Assembly: GCF_029027405.1 (NCBI RefSeq)
Contig: NZ_CP093396.1
Coordinates: 2,305,497 to 2,369,496 of the forward strand
Length of the DNA: 64,000 nt
Direction: 5' to 3'
DNA from: Sulfurimonas sp.
GTDB lineage: Bacteria; Campylobacterota; Campylobacteria; Campylobacterales; Sulfurimonadaceae
Shown in pieces: positions 36,280 to 45,249 of the stretch. Position 1 is the stretch's first letter. The number at the start of each line of letters is the position of its first letter. A program made the translations under genes and the position numbers. Under the pieces are notes generated by a model. That model was not told the origin of the DNA and did no database searches. It worked only from the letters and a program-made list of their open reading frames with translations.

Positions 36280-37264
36280 AATTTCATCACTAAAAACACT
36301 TGAAAATAAAAAAAATCTCCTAGCTTTCTCAGCAGGAGTAGATTCAACCGCTCTATTTTTTTTACTATTAAATGACTCTATTAAATTTGATATAGCTATT
36401 GTAAATTACGGACAAAGAAATCAAGCAGTTGAAGAAGTAGCTTATGCAAAAGAGTTAGCATCTACATATAACTTGAAATGTCATACTTTTATAGCCAAAA
36501 AAATTGATAAAAATTTTGAATCAACTGCAAGAAATATAAGATATAATTTTTTTGAAGAGCTAATTACTACATATAATTATGATAATCTTTTAACAGCCCA
36601 CCATCTAGGAGATAGATTTGAGTGGATGCTAATGCAGTTTTGCAAAGGTGCGGGATGTGCAGAACTAGCAGGAATGAGAGAAAAAGAACAAAGAGAATTT
36701 TACACACTTATTCGCCCTCTTTTAAGGCTTGACAAGCAAGAACTATATTCTTATTTAAAAGCAAATAATATCAAATATTTTGAAGATAACAGTAACCTTG
36801 ATGAAGATATAACAAGAAACTCTTTTAGACACAATCATGCTTCTCCTCTTTTAGATAAATACTTGGATGGCATTAAAAAAAGTTTTGCTTATTTAGATGA
36901 AGATAAAGCTATGCTGACTCCTGAAGTTATTATAAAAAATATTGATGAATTTTCATATTTTGCAAAACAAAAAACTAAAAGAGCTGATATTTTTACGATA
37001 GACAAACTTTTAAAGTCCAAAAAATATATGTTGAGTTTTAAAGAAAGAGAGCTTCTAAAAAATAAAAATACTCTAATAGTTGGAAGAAAGTTTATTGTAA
37101 ATATAAATGAATACTTTATTTTTATAGTTCCATACTTAGACGCAAATTTAAAGATGAATCATAAGTTTAAAGAGGAGTGTAGAGTTTTAAAAATCGAACC
37201 AAAACTTCGCCCTTTTCTTTATGCTAATGAAATAGTATTTGAAAAAGTAAAAGAGTTATTCTAG
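36272..37264 (+). CDS. tilS: tRNA(Ile)-lysidine synthase
   Basis: TilS attaches lysine to C34 of the CAU-anticodon tRNA, changing its charging and decoding to isoleucine/AUA. The PP-loop motif appears as FSAGVDST (residues 19-26), with Ala in place of the usual first Gly. The catalytic-domain phrases TAHHLGDRFEW and EDNSNLDEDITRNSFRH are typical. At 330 residues it lacks a large C-terminal extension, as in Helicobacter and Campylobacter. It overlaps the opposing PilO-like gene by nine bases. Confidence 0.92.
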   Translation: MLEISSLKTLENKKNLLAFSAGVDSTALFFLLLNDSIKFDIAIVNYGQRNQAVEEVAYAKELASTYNLKCHTFIAKKIDKNFESTARNIRYNFFEELITTYNYDNLLTAHHLGDRFEWMLMQFCKGAGCAELAGMREKEQREFYTLIRPLLRLDKQELYSYLKANNIKYFEDNSNLDEDITRNSFRHNHASPLLDKYLDGIKKSFAYLDEDKAMLTPEVIIKNIDEFSYFAKQKTKRADIFTIDKLLKSKKYMLSFKERELLKNKNTLIVGRKFIVNINEYFIFIVPYLDANLKMNHKFKEECRVLKIEPKLRPFLYANEIVFEKVKELF

Positions 37265-37804
37265 CTCTGGCATAGATTTTGATATTTTTTGAGTATTGTA
37301 AACCTTCATAGTAAAAGATGATCGTATCATTTTAGTTTCTCTTTTAAAATTTATAGGAAAGTTTATCCCAATTATCCAATCACCTTTATTTACAGCATCT
37401 AAGAACTCATAAAAACTTTGTGGTGAATCTACAAAAGATGTTGTATTTACTTCATAAACAGTAAACTCATCTTCATCTTGCACTTTTTTTTGCTTTGACA
37501 ATTCTAAAGATGTAAAATATGTAGAATGTTGTTTTTGAAATTTCAAAGGACTAAAATATGTATCAAATGCTGTTATCGTATGAGAATTGTCTGATTGAAG
37601 TTGTTTTAACTTTTGTAAAACAACATCATTAAAATTTTCATATTTCCTTAACTCTAGTTTTAATTTGTTCAGTTTGCCTCTTTGTAGCCTATACTCTTTT
37701 CCCTCTGGGATTAAAACAAGAAATGAAAAAAGAAGAACAAATATTAGTAAACATACACTAAAGACTAATAGATATATACTTTGTCTTGAAATATTACTCT
37801 TCAT
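37256..37804 (-). CDS. PilO-like membrane protein
   Basis: The 182-residue protein has one N-terminal membrane helix (about 10-34), a coiled-coil stretch (40-70) and a C-terminal alpha/beta part with phrases like SPQSFYEFLDAVNKGDWIIGI. This is the layout of PilO in type IV pilus and type II secretion alignment complexes, though sequence identity is low. It overlaps the previous gene by 11 bp. I chose ATG 37804 over 37837, since upstream residues would lie wholly within the preceding gene. Together with its two upstream neighbours it forms a PilM-N-O-like set, perhaps for DNA uptake (Cts-like) or secretion. Confidence 0.55.
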   Translation of the reverse strand: MKSNISRQSIYLLVFSVCLLIFVLLFSFLVLIPEGKEYRLQRGKLNKLKLELRKYENFNDVVLQKLKQLQSDNSHTITAFDTYFSPLKFQKQHSTYFTSLELSKQKKVQDEDEFTVYEVNTTSFVDSPQSFYEFLDAVNKGDWIIGINFPINFKRETKMIRSSFTMKVYNTQKISKSMPELE

Positions 37805-38333
37805 TGTCAAAGCCTTTTTCATCATTTTCTTCATCATCTATGTAGTTCGTAGATACAAATCTGAACCAACCATTTTTCATAGGATAGAAGTTACTATATG
37901 TTCTGCTAAAAATAGAGCGAAGTGGTGCTTGAAGCATAAAGTTGTATATATCTTTATTTGGGGTCACACCGTAAAGAATGAGTCCATTTCTGAGTAAAGA
38001 AGCTTGTGAAAGTGTAATTCTTTGTGGTACTAAATCAAATAAGTTTGCAATAGAATCTTTTAAAACTGTATTTTTTGTGTTGATTCTTTCACAAAGTAAA
38101 ACTTCTTTTTCAATAAAAGTAATTTGAGCTTGCATATCTGTAATATTTTGTTTTACTTCAATTTGCGAAGTAGATACTTCTTGTAAGTTCTGAGTAAATC
38201 TATAATCTTTAAATAGCAAAAATAGATATGTCAAAAAAAGCATGAAAATTGTTATACTAAAAAAACTAAAAAGCAGTTGCATTTCTGATGATAAAAATCT
38301 TTTTTTTCTAGGGCTTATATAGCTATATTTCAT
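37794..38333 (-). CDS. PilN-like membrane protein
   Basis: A 179-residue protein with a single membrane helix (about 20-43), a coiled coil (50-90) and a small C-terminal domain (PQRITLSQASLLRNGLILYGVTPNKDIYNFMLQAP) as in the PilN/GspL fimbrial assembly family. An acidic tail ends the protein. Its start overlaps the PilM-like gene by 11 bp. Assignment rests on size, topology, the ITLSQ...G..L.G motif and position between PilM- and PilO-like genes. Confidence 0.6.
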   Translation of the reverse strand: MKYSYISPRKKRFLSSEMQLLFSFFSITIFMLFLTYLFLLFKDYRFTQNLQEVSTSQIEVKQNITDMQAQITFIEKEVLLCERINTKNTVLKDSIANLFDLVPQRITLSQASLLRNGLILYGVTPNKDIYNFMLQAPLRSIFSRTYSNFYPMKNGWFRFVSTNYIDDEENDEKGFDNEE

Positions 38334-39339
38334 TTAGCTCTGCCTTTGTTAGTTGGACTAGTTCAGAGCACAAGTCTAAATGTCTAACAAAAACATTCAA
38401 AAACATCTCTTCTTCTAAGTATCGTTTTAAATCACCACTAACACCAATAGCATCTGCAATATATATATCTTGCACAAACTCACTTTTATATTTTTCATCT
38501 TTATAAAAACGATTTATCGAGCTTTGTATAAGGGAATATCTTTGATAATCTTCATTGAAGCCTGTCGCTTCTTCTTCAATAGTTGCAGTAACTTCTTCTT
38601 CTATCTCTTCTTCTATTTCTTCTTCAGCAAATTCATCAATTTCACCAATACTATCTAAATCTTCAATATCTCCAAAATCATCTGTTAATTCTACATCATC
38701 ATGCACATCTATCTCTTCTAAATTTATAGATGTATCTAGTTCTAAATCAACTTCATCATTTTGATTTTCCATCATGAGTACATCACTCTCATTATTATGT
38801 TCCATATTGATATGATGTGAATAAAGTAACTCTGAATTATTAAAAACTGCTAGACTTAAGTAATTATCTTCTACTAATAAAAATATTGCTAAACTTGAGT
38901 CTATTTTATCTTTAAAAAAGTTTGCTAATAAGACAAAAGGAGAAAAAATAAAATCAATTCCAATCTCCGGATAAGACCTTTCAAGTCTATTTAAATCTAC
39001 TTTAGAACTATAATATGCCCAGTTTTTTTTATAACACATATGTTTTGAAAATTCTAAGTCAAAAAATTTCGACATATCTCTGGAAATACATGTAGGTAAA
39101 GCCCCTTGTGATTCTGAAGTGTCCAATACCGAGATATAATAAAAAGGGGATTCTGAAGTAAAAGAGTTTATAAACTCTTTCATTTTAGCATTTATAGTCG
39201 TTGTTTTAAAAGTTTGTGATTCACTTACAACTAAGCCTTCAGTTGAACACTCTTGAACATATACAATAGTTTGAGAGCGTTCGACAACAATATTGACATA
39301 TACTTTATGATACAAAAGTTCAAAAAGCTTACTTAACAC
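38323..39339 (-). CDS. PilM-like protein with a long acidic insert
   Basis: The 338-residue protein has no membrane helix. Parts before and after the middle (FIFSPFVLLANFF, SLAIFLLVEDNYLSLAVFNNSELLYSHHI; later IQSSINRFYKD, VQDIYIADAIGVSGDLKRYLEEEMFLNV) resemble the actin-like fold of PilM/GspL cytoplasmic proteins. Residues about 190-265 are an insert of almost only Asp, Glu, Ser and Ile, encoded by GAA/GAT-rich repeats. In type IV pilus systems PilM binds the N-terminus of PilN. The exact system (competence, secretion) cannot be told from this window. Confidence 0.55.
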   Translation of the reverse strand: MLSKLFELLYHKVYVNIVVERSQTIVYVQECSTEGLVVSESQTFKTTTINAKMKEFINSFTSESPFYYISVLDTSESQGALPTCISRDMSKFFDLEFSKHMCYKKNWAYYSSKVDLNRLERSYPEIGIDFIFSPFVLLANFFKDKIDSSLAIFLLVEDNYLSLAVFNNSELLYSHHINMEHNNESDVLMMENQNDEVDLELDTSINLEEIDVHDDVELTDDFGDIEDLDSIGEIDEFAEEEIEEEIEEEVTATIEEEATGFNEDYQRYSLIQSSINRFYKDEKYKSEFVQDIYIADAIGVSGDLKRYLEEEMFLNVFVRHLDLCSELVQLTKAELNEI

Positions 39340-40172
39340 TATTCATCTCCACAAAGTGGATGTGCTTTGTTATAATTTTGTTGTTTCAATGCACTACCTA
39401 ATTTTGTATATATTTGTGTCGTTGCCATAGTTGAATGACCAAGCAATTCACTTACATCTGCAATAGGAGCACCTGCATTTAAAAGTGCTGTTGCATAAGA
39501 ATGTCGTAATTGATGCGGAGTAACTTTTAACCCAACTTTTTTAAAAACTTTATTAACTGTATATCTTAGACTGTTTTCGCTTAATCTTTCATCATTTAAC
39601 TCAAAAAGAAATATTTTGGGATAATTATTTGAGAAATATTCATCTATCAACTCTTTAGTTGAGTGCAAAAGTGGTATATCTCTATGTTTATTTCCCTTTC
39701 CTAAAACTCTAACCCACGCATCTGATATATCTTCAACTTTCAAAGATGACAGTTCAGAAATTCTCAAACCTAAAGTGTAAAGCATTGTAACTATGAGTTT
39801 TTCTTTTAAGTGTGCAACTTCTAAGGCTTGAACAATATATTTATGAGAGATTGGCTTGGGTAATGTTGAAGCAACTTTTACGCTTTCATCAGATAAAAGT
39901 ATGACATTCATTTTATTATCATTAAGAAAAGAGGCAAAACTTCTAATAGCACTAAGCTTTTTACTTATTGTTTTTGCATTGAGATTAGATATTTTAATTC
40001 TATATGGCATTAAATTTACAGTTATTATTTTAGCATCTACGCTTATTTCAGCGATACTCATTGCTTCTTTTAAAGACTCATCATAACTTTTGATTGTTAA
40101 ATCAGAATAGCCTCTAAAATTTTCTAAAAAATTTAAAAAATCAACTCTTTTTTTATCTAGTAACTTTTTCAA
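39339..40172 (-). CDS. Tyrosine recombinase of the Xer family
   Basis: The C-terminal catalytic domain has all residues of the family: R137 (GLRISEL), K159 (GKGNKHR), H220 and R223 (HQLRHSYA), H246 (LGHSTMATTQ) and nucleophile Y255. The N-terminal SAM-like core-binding domain is present. Such proteins resolve chromosome dimers at dif or integrate elements. The chain is shorter than the XerH of Helicobacter and Campylobacter. I favour TTG 40172 (277 residues): the ATG at 40214 lacks a ribosome site and lies deeper in the preceding gene. Its place in the miaB operon suggests a housekeeping XerC/D-like role rather than an integrase. Confidence 0.85.
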   Translation of the reverse strand: MKKLLDKKRVDFLNFLENFRGYSDLTIKSYDESLKEAMSIAEISVDAKIITVNLMPYRIKISNLNAKTISKKLSAIRSFASFLNDNKMNVILLSDESVKVASTLPKPISHKYIVQALEVAHLKEKLIVTMLYTLGLRISELSSLKVEDISDAWVRVLGKGNKHRDIPLLHSTKELIDEYFSNNYPKIFLFELNDERLSENSLRYTVNKVFKKVGLKVTPHQLRHSYATALLNAGAPIADVSELLGHSTMATTQIYTKLGSALKQQNYNKAHPLCGDE

Positions 40173-40608
40173 GAAGTTTCTCAAAACTATCGTAATATTT
40201 TGCAGCGTCATCAACTAAATCACTATCAGTAATAACACTTGGTGCTAGTTTTATATATGAGTCAATCATAATATTACAGATTGTTCGTATCTTTGCTTTA
40301 TCAGCATCTGAAATAACATCATGCTTAGCAATTTCATTTATACTATACATATATTTTTTCGCATCATTATTATATGTAACATATTTTAAAGAAGTTATAG
40401 ACTGAGCCATAACAGTAGATGCCATCCTATTATAAACATCCATACTAAAAGCTTCTTTTGCTAAAACTAAAGCTTCTTTATAATCGCCAGTTTCAAAATA
40501 ATACTTTGCTTTTAAAGACTTTTCATAAGATGGGTTTATCAAAAAATACGCACCCATTGCAAAAAGTATAAAAAATGCTACACTTGGAATCAATATTTTA
40601 GACTTCAT
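40153..40608 (-). CDS. Small membrane-anchored TPR-like protein
   Basis: This 151-residue protein has an N-terminal membrane helix (residues 6-24) and then helical pairs; AKYYFETGDYKEALVLAKEAFSMD is TPR-like. It is predicted to face the periplasm. It overlaps its neighbours at both ends (11 bp with the acyltransferase gene and about 20 bp with the recombinase gene). Its function is unknown. Confidence 0.65.
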   Translation of the reverse strand: MKSKILIPSVAFFILFAMGAYFLINPSYEKSLKAKYYFETGDYKEALVLAKEAFSMDVYNRMASTVMAQSITSLKYVTYNNDAKKYMYSINEIAKHDVISDADKAKIRTICNIMIDSYIKLAPSVITDSDLVDDAAKYYDSFEKLLEKVTR

Positions 40609-41221
40609 ACTTCTCCAATTCTTTTTTTATTAAAGCTTTAGCTTCTTCTAGTTTCATCCCATCAACATCTACGGGCGAAGATGCATAATAATTTAACATA
40701 CCAAAAGGTTTTGGTATAAGAAATTTATCCCAACTATTTAACTGCCAAAACTTTGTTGCCACTATTTTAACTAAAACTACTTTTGTTTTAGTTTTTTGTG
40801 CCATGACAATTATACCATCTGCCACTTCATGTCTTGGTCCTTTTGGACCATCTGGTGTTATTCCTATATCAAAACCATTTTTTAAACTCTTCATAGCTTG
40901 AATTAGAACTCTTGTAGCATTTCTATTTGAAGACCCTGCAATAGTATCAAGCCCAAAATATTTTACAGTTTTTGAAATCAATTTTCCATCAAAATGAGGA
41001 GAAATTAAAACTTTTGCATGAGGTTTTTTTCTACAATAAAGATATACATATGGCAACATCAAAAGTTCCCCATGCCAACAGGCGAAAATAATTGGCTCAT
41101 TACCTATGGTTTTTGGAACATGAAATACTTTTTTGTTAGTTAAATAAATAAGTCTGATAAGCAAAGAGGCTATAAATGGAAGGATAAGAAGTGCCAAAGC
41201 ACGACTTATATTTTTAAGCAA
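40598..41221 (-). CDS. DUF374 lysophospholipid acyltransferase-like protein
   Basis: The 207-residue protein starts with a membrane helix and contains the acyltransferase-like stretch [15 protein letters not shown] and the DUF374 phrase [29 protein letters not shown]. The family is linked to lipid A or phospholipid acylation; the substrate is not established. It overlaps miaB by eight bases. The same miaB-DUF374 neighbourhood is found in other Campylobacterota. Confidence 0.8.
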   Translation of the reverse strand: MLKNISRALALLILPFIASLLIRLIYLTNKKVFHVPKTIGNEPIIFACWHGELLMLPYVYLYCRKKPHAKVLISPHFDGKLISKTVKYFGLDTIAGSSNRNATRVLIQAMKSLKNGFDIGITPDGPKGPRHEVADGIIVMAQKTKTKVVLVKIVATKFWQLNSWDKFLIPKPFGMLNYYASSPVDVDGMKLEEAKALIKKELEKYEV

Positions 41222-42512
41222 CGATTTCTCCTGTTAAAATTGTTCTTCCAATAGAAGTTATCTTAACATCTCGAAACTCTCCTAAAAGTTCATCTGAACC
41301 TTTTACTTTTATGACAATATTGTCATCACTTCTACCACTTACAAAATAATCTTGTATCAGGTCTTGGAAATAAACACGATAAGTTTTACCTAAAGATGTA
41401 GCATTTATTTCATCTAAAATATCGGTATGTATATTTTGTAATTTTGTAAGTCTTGCAGATGCAATATCTGCATCTACTGTATTTGTAAAATGCTCTGCTT
41501 CAGTTTGGGGTCTAGCAGAATACTTAAAAGAAAAGATTTGGTTAAATCTAACTTGATTCATAACATCTAAAGTATCTTCAAAATCTTCATCACTCTCCCC
41601 TGGGAAAGCTACTATAATATCAGTAGATATACTAACCTCTGGACACTCTGAGCGAAGTTTTTTTACACGATTTAAAAACCACTCTTTAGAGTAACCTCTT
41701 TTCATATCTTTTAAAACCTTTGTACTTCCGCTTTGAAGAGGCATGTGCATTGATTTACAAATTTTAGGGTTAGATGCGAACTCCTCAATAAACTCATCAT
41801 CCATGTGAAAAGGGTGTGGAGATGTAAAGCGAATTCTTTGTAAATTTTGGATTTCACTAAGCTCTTGAAGAAGTTTTGTAAAGTTTGATTTTTCATGTCC
41901 ACCAGAAAAACGGCGACCATAATTGTTAACATTTTGTCCCAAAAGAAAAATCTCTTTAGCACCGTTATTTACAGCTCTTCTTGATTCATCAATGATTAAA
42001 TTCATAGGAATAGAGATCTCATCGCCACGAGTTTTTGGAACGATACAATAAGTGCAAGACTTATCACAGCCCATAGAAATATTTATAAAAGCTTTATATG
42101 GAGATGTTCTAAAATCATCAAAAGCAAACTCACTTTCATCATAATTTATATCTATTTCAACAGCTTTATCTTTATGTAAAACTTCACTGATTTTAGAAAC
42201 ATTTCTAGCACCTAAAACAAAGTTTACATAAGGTGCTCTTTTGATTATTTCTTCACCTAAATGTGACGCAGTACAACCACAAACACCTATTTTAGCATCT
42301 GCTTTTTTCTTTTTGTTAAATATCCCTAACTCTGAAAAAAGTTTAGAAACAGGTTTCTCTCTAACTGAGCAGGTATTTATCAAAATAAGGTCAGCTTCTT
42401 TAAAGTCGCTTGTAGTTTCATAGCCATCTTTTTCTCGTAACTGAGCAATCATATGCTCACTATCTCGAGAGTTCATAGCACAACCTAAAGTTTCAACAAA
42501 GAGTTTTTTCAC
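41214..42512 (-). CDS. miaB: tRNA-2-methylthio-N6-dimethylallyladenosine synthase
   Basis: MiaB adds a methylthio group to i6A37 in tRNAs that read UNN codons. The MTTase domain has cysteines in [22 protein letters not shown] and VCGCTASH; the radical-SAM motif is [12 protein letters not shown], and a TRAM domain is at the end. GCAMNxxDSE is diagnostic of MiaB. The 432 residues are typical. It follows the HP0268-like gene by 12 bases and overlaps the DUF374 gene. Confidence 0.95.
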   Translation of the reverse strand: MKKLFVETLGCAMNSRDSEHMIAQLREKDGYETTSDFKEADLILINTCSVREKPVSKLFSELGIFNKKKKADAKIGVCGCTASHLGEEIIKRAPYVNFVLGARNVSKISEVLHKDKAVEIDINYDESEFAFDDFRTSPYKAFINISMGCDKSCTYCIVPKTRGDEISIPMNLIIDESRRAVNNGAKEIFLLGQNVNNYGRRFSGGHEKSNFTKLLQELSEIQNLQRIRFTSPHPFHMDDEFIEEFASNPKICKSMHMPLQSGSTKVLKDMKRGYSKEWFLNRVKKLRSECPEVSISTDIIVAFPGESDEDFEDTLDVMNQVRFNQIFSFKYSARPQTEAEHFTNTVDADIASARLTKLQNIHTDILDEINATSLGKTYRVYFQDLIQDYFVSGRSDDNIVIKVKGSDELLGEFRDVKITSIGRTILTGEIVA

Positions 42513-42524
42513 TATTTAATATTC

Positions 42525-42770
42525 CTAGTTAATGATATGAACTTGGTACATATATTCATTATCAGATAGACCAAATTTAACTTCATTCATATAAAAACTT
42601 TTACCTTTTTCTTCAAAATGATCTTGAAGTGAAAGTAAATCTTTATGAGAGTTTTCTCTATCAAAATAAAAAATCTTACTCCCGTCTTTTTCAACACTAG
42701 CTTCGATTTTTTCTAACTCAGCCTTTTTTGGTTTTGCATCAATATCTGTTCTTGCGAATTTTAAATCCAT
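42525..42770 (-). CDS. HP0268-family protein (small nuclease family)
   Basis: The 81-residue protein matches the Helicobacter HP0268 pattern: IFYFDRENSHKDLLSLQDHFEEKGKS is close to the IFYF...NAHKDML...FKEKG region, and the end YQVHII matches LYELHII. HP0268 has been reported to have nicking DNase and purine-specific RNase activity, so a nucleic-acid role is possible. I chose ATG 42770, with an AAGGA ribosome site; the GTG at 42851 would translate a hairpin-forming leader and is unlikely. It heads the miaB operon. Confidence 0.82.
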   Translation of the reverse strand: MDLKFARTDIDAKPKKAELEKIEASVEKDGSKIFYFDRENSHKDLLSLQDHFEEKGKSFYMNEVKFGLSDNEYMYQVHIIN

Positions 42771-42797
42771 TTTTATTTTCCTTAATTTTATTGCATA

Positions 42798-42924
42798 AAA
42801 TGAAGGGAACCCTTCATTTATTTGTAACGATGACGGAAGTAATTCCGCCACCTACGCTAACACTTGGTTTTCTTCGGCAGAAAGCCCATAGCACTAGTGC
42901 TTTAACTTTTATTGTTTATAATTT
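42798..42924 (-). ncRNA. Candidate structured RNA or attenuated leader upstream of the HP0268-like gene
   Basis: On the minus strand, downstream of a TATAAT (about 42931-42936), three hairpins follow in order: GGCTTTCT with AGAAAACC (one mismatch; about 42867-42888), GGCGGAA with TTCCGTC around TTAC (about 42831-42848), and a 10-bp stem AAATGAAGGG/CCCTTCATTT (42798-42819) followed by TTTTAT, as in an intrinsic terminator. The region is richer in G+C than its surroundings. It could be a small RNA or a leader that controls read-through into the HP0268-miaB operon. I do not recognise a known family. Confidence 0.4.
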
Positions 42925-42973
42925 TTGCATTATATATAAAACCTACTAAAAGTCTGATTAAGACTAGTTTTGA

Positions 42974-42979
42974 TATAAT
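42974..42979 (+). promoter_or_regulatory. Extended -10 promoter for nusA
   Basis: TGATATAAT lies 69 bases upstream of the nusA ATG at 43049, which has an AAGGA ribosome site. A second TATAAT at 42917-42922 could also serve on this strand. Confidence 0.45.
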
Positions 42980-43048
42980 TTCATACTTCATAAGAAATCC
43001 CCCAAAAACCATTACATTTATTTTTTGTGAAATATAAGGAATTTAATC

Positions 43049-44182
43049 ATGGAAAAAATATTAGACATAGTAGATGCAATCGCACATGAGAAAGGTCTTC
43101 AACCTGAAAAAGTTATAGAGGCTTTAAAAACAGCATTTGTTCAAACTGCAAAAAGAGTTATCGATAGAAATTTTGCTTTTGTAGCTGAGATAAATGATGA
43201 AACAAAAAGTATAGAAATAATTCAAACAATTACAGTTATCGCAGACGATGATGAAAAATTATTAGATGAAGAAATAGCACCGGCATATATCTCAATCACA
43301 GATGCCAGAGAGTATGATGATCAAGTAGAACTTGAAGACCAATTGCAAGTCCCTCACTCACTTGAAGAATATGGAAGGACAGGTGCTTCTCAGCTTCATC
43401 GTGAAATCGAGTTTCATATACAAAGACTAGTAGAAGATGAACTATTTAACAAATATAAATCAAAAATAGGCACTTTAGTAACTGGTCGAGTTACAAGTGT
43501 TGACCCGCATAATGCAACATATATAGAAGTAGATGAAGTGCGTGCTGTTCTTCCTATGAAAAGCCGTATAAAAGGTGAAATTTTTGTAAAAGGTGATCAC
43601 TTAAAAGCTGTTGTTCGTCGTGTAAATATGGACAAAGAAAATGGTATTCAAATCGAGCTTTCTCGTACTAGTCCAAAGTTTTTAGAAGAGCTTTTAGCAC
43701 TTGAAGTTCCTGAAATTGCAGATGGCACAGTTATCGTAGAAAAATCAGCTCGTATCCCTGGAGAAAGAGCAAAAATCGCACTTCTTAGTACTCATCCCCA
43801 AGTAGATGCTGTCGGTGCTACAGTAGGTGTTAAGGGTGTTCGTATAAATGCTGTTAGCCAAGAGTTAATCGGTGAAAATATTGATTGTGTTGAGTTTACA
43901 AGTATTCAAGAACTTTTCATCTCAAGAGTAATGAGTCCTGCAATAATTTCTCATGTTGAACTTGTTAAAAATGAGGAAGGTGAAGCCCAAAAAGCAATTA
44001 TAACTTTGCCAGCTGACCAAAAATCAAAAGCAATCGGGAAAAGTGGTATAAATATTCGTTTAGCATCTATGCTAACAGGTTTAAACATTGAACTAGTTGA
44101 AAATGATCAAGTAACAAATGAAGACGGAGAACTACAAGAAGCTAAAGATGGTGTAGATGCATTAGAAGCATTATTTAATTAA
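43049..44182 (+). CDS. nusA: Transcription termination/antitermination factor NusA
   Basis: NusA binds RNA polymerase and nascent RNA and controls pausing, termination and antitermination. The 377-residue protein has the N-terminal polymerase-binding domain (1-125), an S1 domain (about 135-200, IGTLVTGRVTSVDPHNATYIEV) and two KH domains (including GVKGVRINAVSQELIGENIDCVE and AIGKSGINIRLASMLTG). It lacks the C-terminal acidic repeats of E. coli NusA, as is usual in this phylum. Confidence 0.95.
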   Translation: MEKILDIVDAIAHEKGLQPEKVIEALKTAFVQTAKRVIDRNFAFVAEINDETKSIEIIQTITVIADDDEKLLDEEIAPAYISITDAREYDDQVELEDQLQVPHSLEEYGRTGASQLHREIEFHIQRLVEDELFNKYKSKIGTLVTGRVTSVDPHNATYIEVDEVRAVLPMKSRIKGEIFVKGDHLKAVVRRVNMDKENGIQIELSRTSPKFLEELLALEVPEIADGTVIVEKSARIPGERAKIALLSTHPQVDAVGATVGVKGVRINAVSQELIGENIDCVEFTSIQELFISRVMSPAIISHVELVKNEEGEAQKAIITLPADQKSKAIGKSGINIRLASMLTGLNIELVENDQVTNEDGELQEAKDGVDALEALFN

Positions 44183-44199
44183 TACATATTTTAAGTTTT

Positions 44200-45159
44200 T
44201 CATCCTCTTTTCATATACGGATTTAACTTTAGTAAAATTAAATCCGCAATCATATTCCCCAAAAGCGTTAAAAACGATGTTATCATCAAAGTTCCCATTA
44301 TAATAGGATAATCACGACTTAAAGCGGACGTGAAAAAAAGTTGTCCCATCCCTTCAATACCAAAAATAGATTCTAAAATTACACTACCTCCAATAAGTCC
44401 TGGTAAAGACAATCCTAAAAGTGTAATAATTGGAGGTAATAGATTTGGAAGTATATAAAATTTTAGTAGCTTCTTTTGACTAAGACCACGAGAAAGAGCA
44501 AAATAGTAATAATCACTTTTTAAAATCTCTAAAGTCAGAGAACGAACATAAATTATCATACTTCCCAAACCTACAAATATCATAACTCCAATGGGAAGCA
44601 CTAGATGCCAAGCCATATCTGTATAGTATGCAAAGCCTGTTTTTTCTTCTATAGAGTGAAGTCCTGCTATTGGAAAAAGCTCTAAATTTAAAGATAAGAA
44701 GATTATAAAAAGTAAAGCTAAATAAAATGACGGCATAGAAAAAGAGATAAGAGAAATTTGACGGATAATATAATCTGCTTTCTTTTCATATTGCAAGGCT
44801 GCTTTTACTCCTAAATACAAAGATAGTGTAAAAACTGCAATAAGAGCAATTAAATTCATAGTTAGCGTTATTGGTAGTCGTTTTAATATTTCAGCACTTA
44901 CATCTTGCCCACTTACAAAAGAGATGCCAAAGTTAAGAGTAAGCATATTTTTCACCCAATCAACATACTGCATAAAAAGTGATTTATCTAAACCATAAAC
45001 TGCTTTTAACTGCTCTATAGCTTCTTTTGTCATGTTAGGATTAAGTTCTCCTGCTGCAAAAAAACTATTTGGTGCAGAGTGAATCGCTAAAAAAGATATG
45101 ATTGAGATGAGCAGTAACATAAAAAGTAAATAAAATAGTTTTTTGATTAGTTCTAACAT
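44200..45159 (-). CDS. ABC transporter permease of the peptide/nickel (OppB/DppB) family
   Basis: This 319-residue permease has about six membrane helices and the inner-membrane signature (EAA loop) in YYYFALSRGLSQKKLLKFYILPN. The C-terminal GGSVILESIFGIEGMGQLFFTSALSRDYP is characteristic of OppB/DppB/GsiC. Substrates may be oligopeptides or metal chelates; no binding protein or ATPase is nearby, so this cannot be narrowed. I chose ATG 45159 (MLELIKKLFY, the family start); the TATAAT right before it suggests transcription begins near this ATG. ATG 45201 would add 14 residues. Confidence 0.85.
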   Translation of the reverse strand: MLELIKKLFYLLFMLLLISIISFLAIHSAPNSFFAAGELNPNMTKEAIEQLKAVYGLDKSLFMQYVDWVKNMLTLNFGISFVSGQDVSAEILKRLPITLTMNLIALIAVFTLSLYLGVKAALQYEKKADYIIRQISLISFSMPSFYLALLFIIFLSLNLELFPIAGLHSIEEKTGFAYYTDMAWHLVLPIGVMIFVGLGSMIIYVRSLTLEILKSDYYYFALSRGLSQKKLLKFYILPNLLPPIITLLGLSLPGLIGGSVILESIFGIEGMGQLFFTSALSRDYPIIMGTLMITSFLTLLGNMIADLILLKLNPYMKRG

Positions 45160-45165
45160 AATGAA

Positions 45166-45171
45166 ATTATA
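45166..45171 (-). promoter_or_regulatory. Predicted -10 element of the OppB-like gene, near-leaderless
   Basis: TATAAT on the minus strand ends six bases before the ATG at 45159, which lacks a ribosome site. The arrangement matches that at 13017-13030. If the upstream ATG at 45201 is used, this would be coding sequence and the match chance. Confidence 0.3.
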
Positions 45172-45198
45172 TCTAAATGTAAATATATATTCATTTTC

Positions 45199-45226
45199 CA
45201 TTTTCCTAAAACAGGAAAGGAAAATG
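45199..45226. terminator. Nine-bp inverted repeat downstream of the porin gene
   Basis: CATTTTCCT and AGGAAAATG pair around a ten-base loop, 24 bases after the porin stop. It lacks a long T run, so it may be a weak terminator or an mRNA 3'-stabilising hairpin. Confidence 0.35.
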
Positions 45227-45249
45227 AATATTAAGAGAATTAAAGAATA

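Noticed and set aside
38470-38764. Two plus-strand frames, one of them Ser-rich
   Set aside because: Antisense to the acidic insert of the PilM-like gene; GAA/GAT repeats read backwards give Phe- or Ser-rich frames.
42771-42851. GTG start at 42851 extending the HP0268-like protein by 27 residues
   Set aside because: The extension would be translated through a 10-bp hairpin and has no family similarity; the ATG at 42770 has an AAGGA ribosome site and gives the family length.
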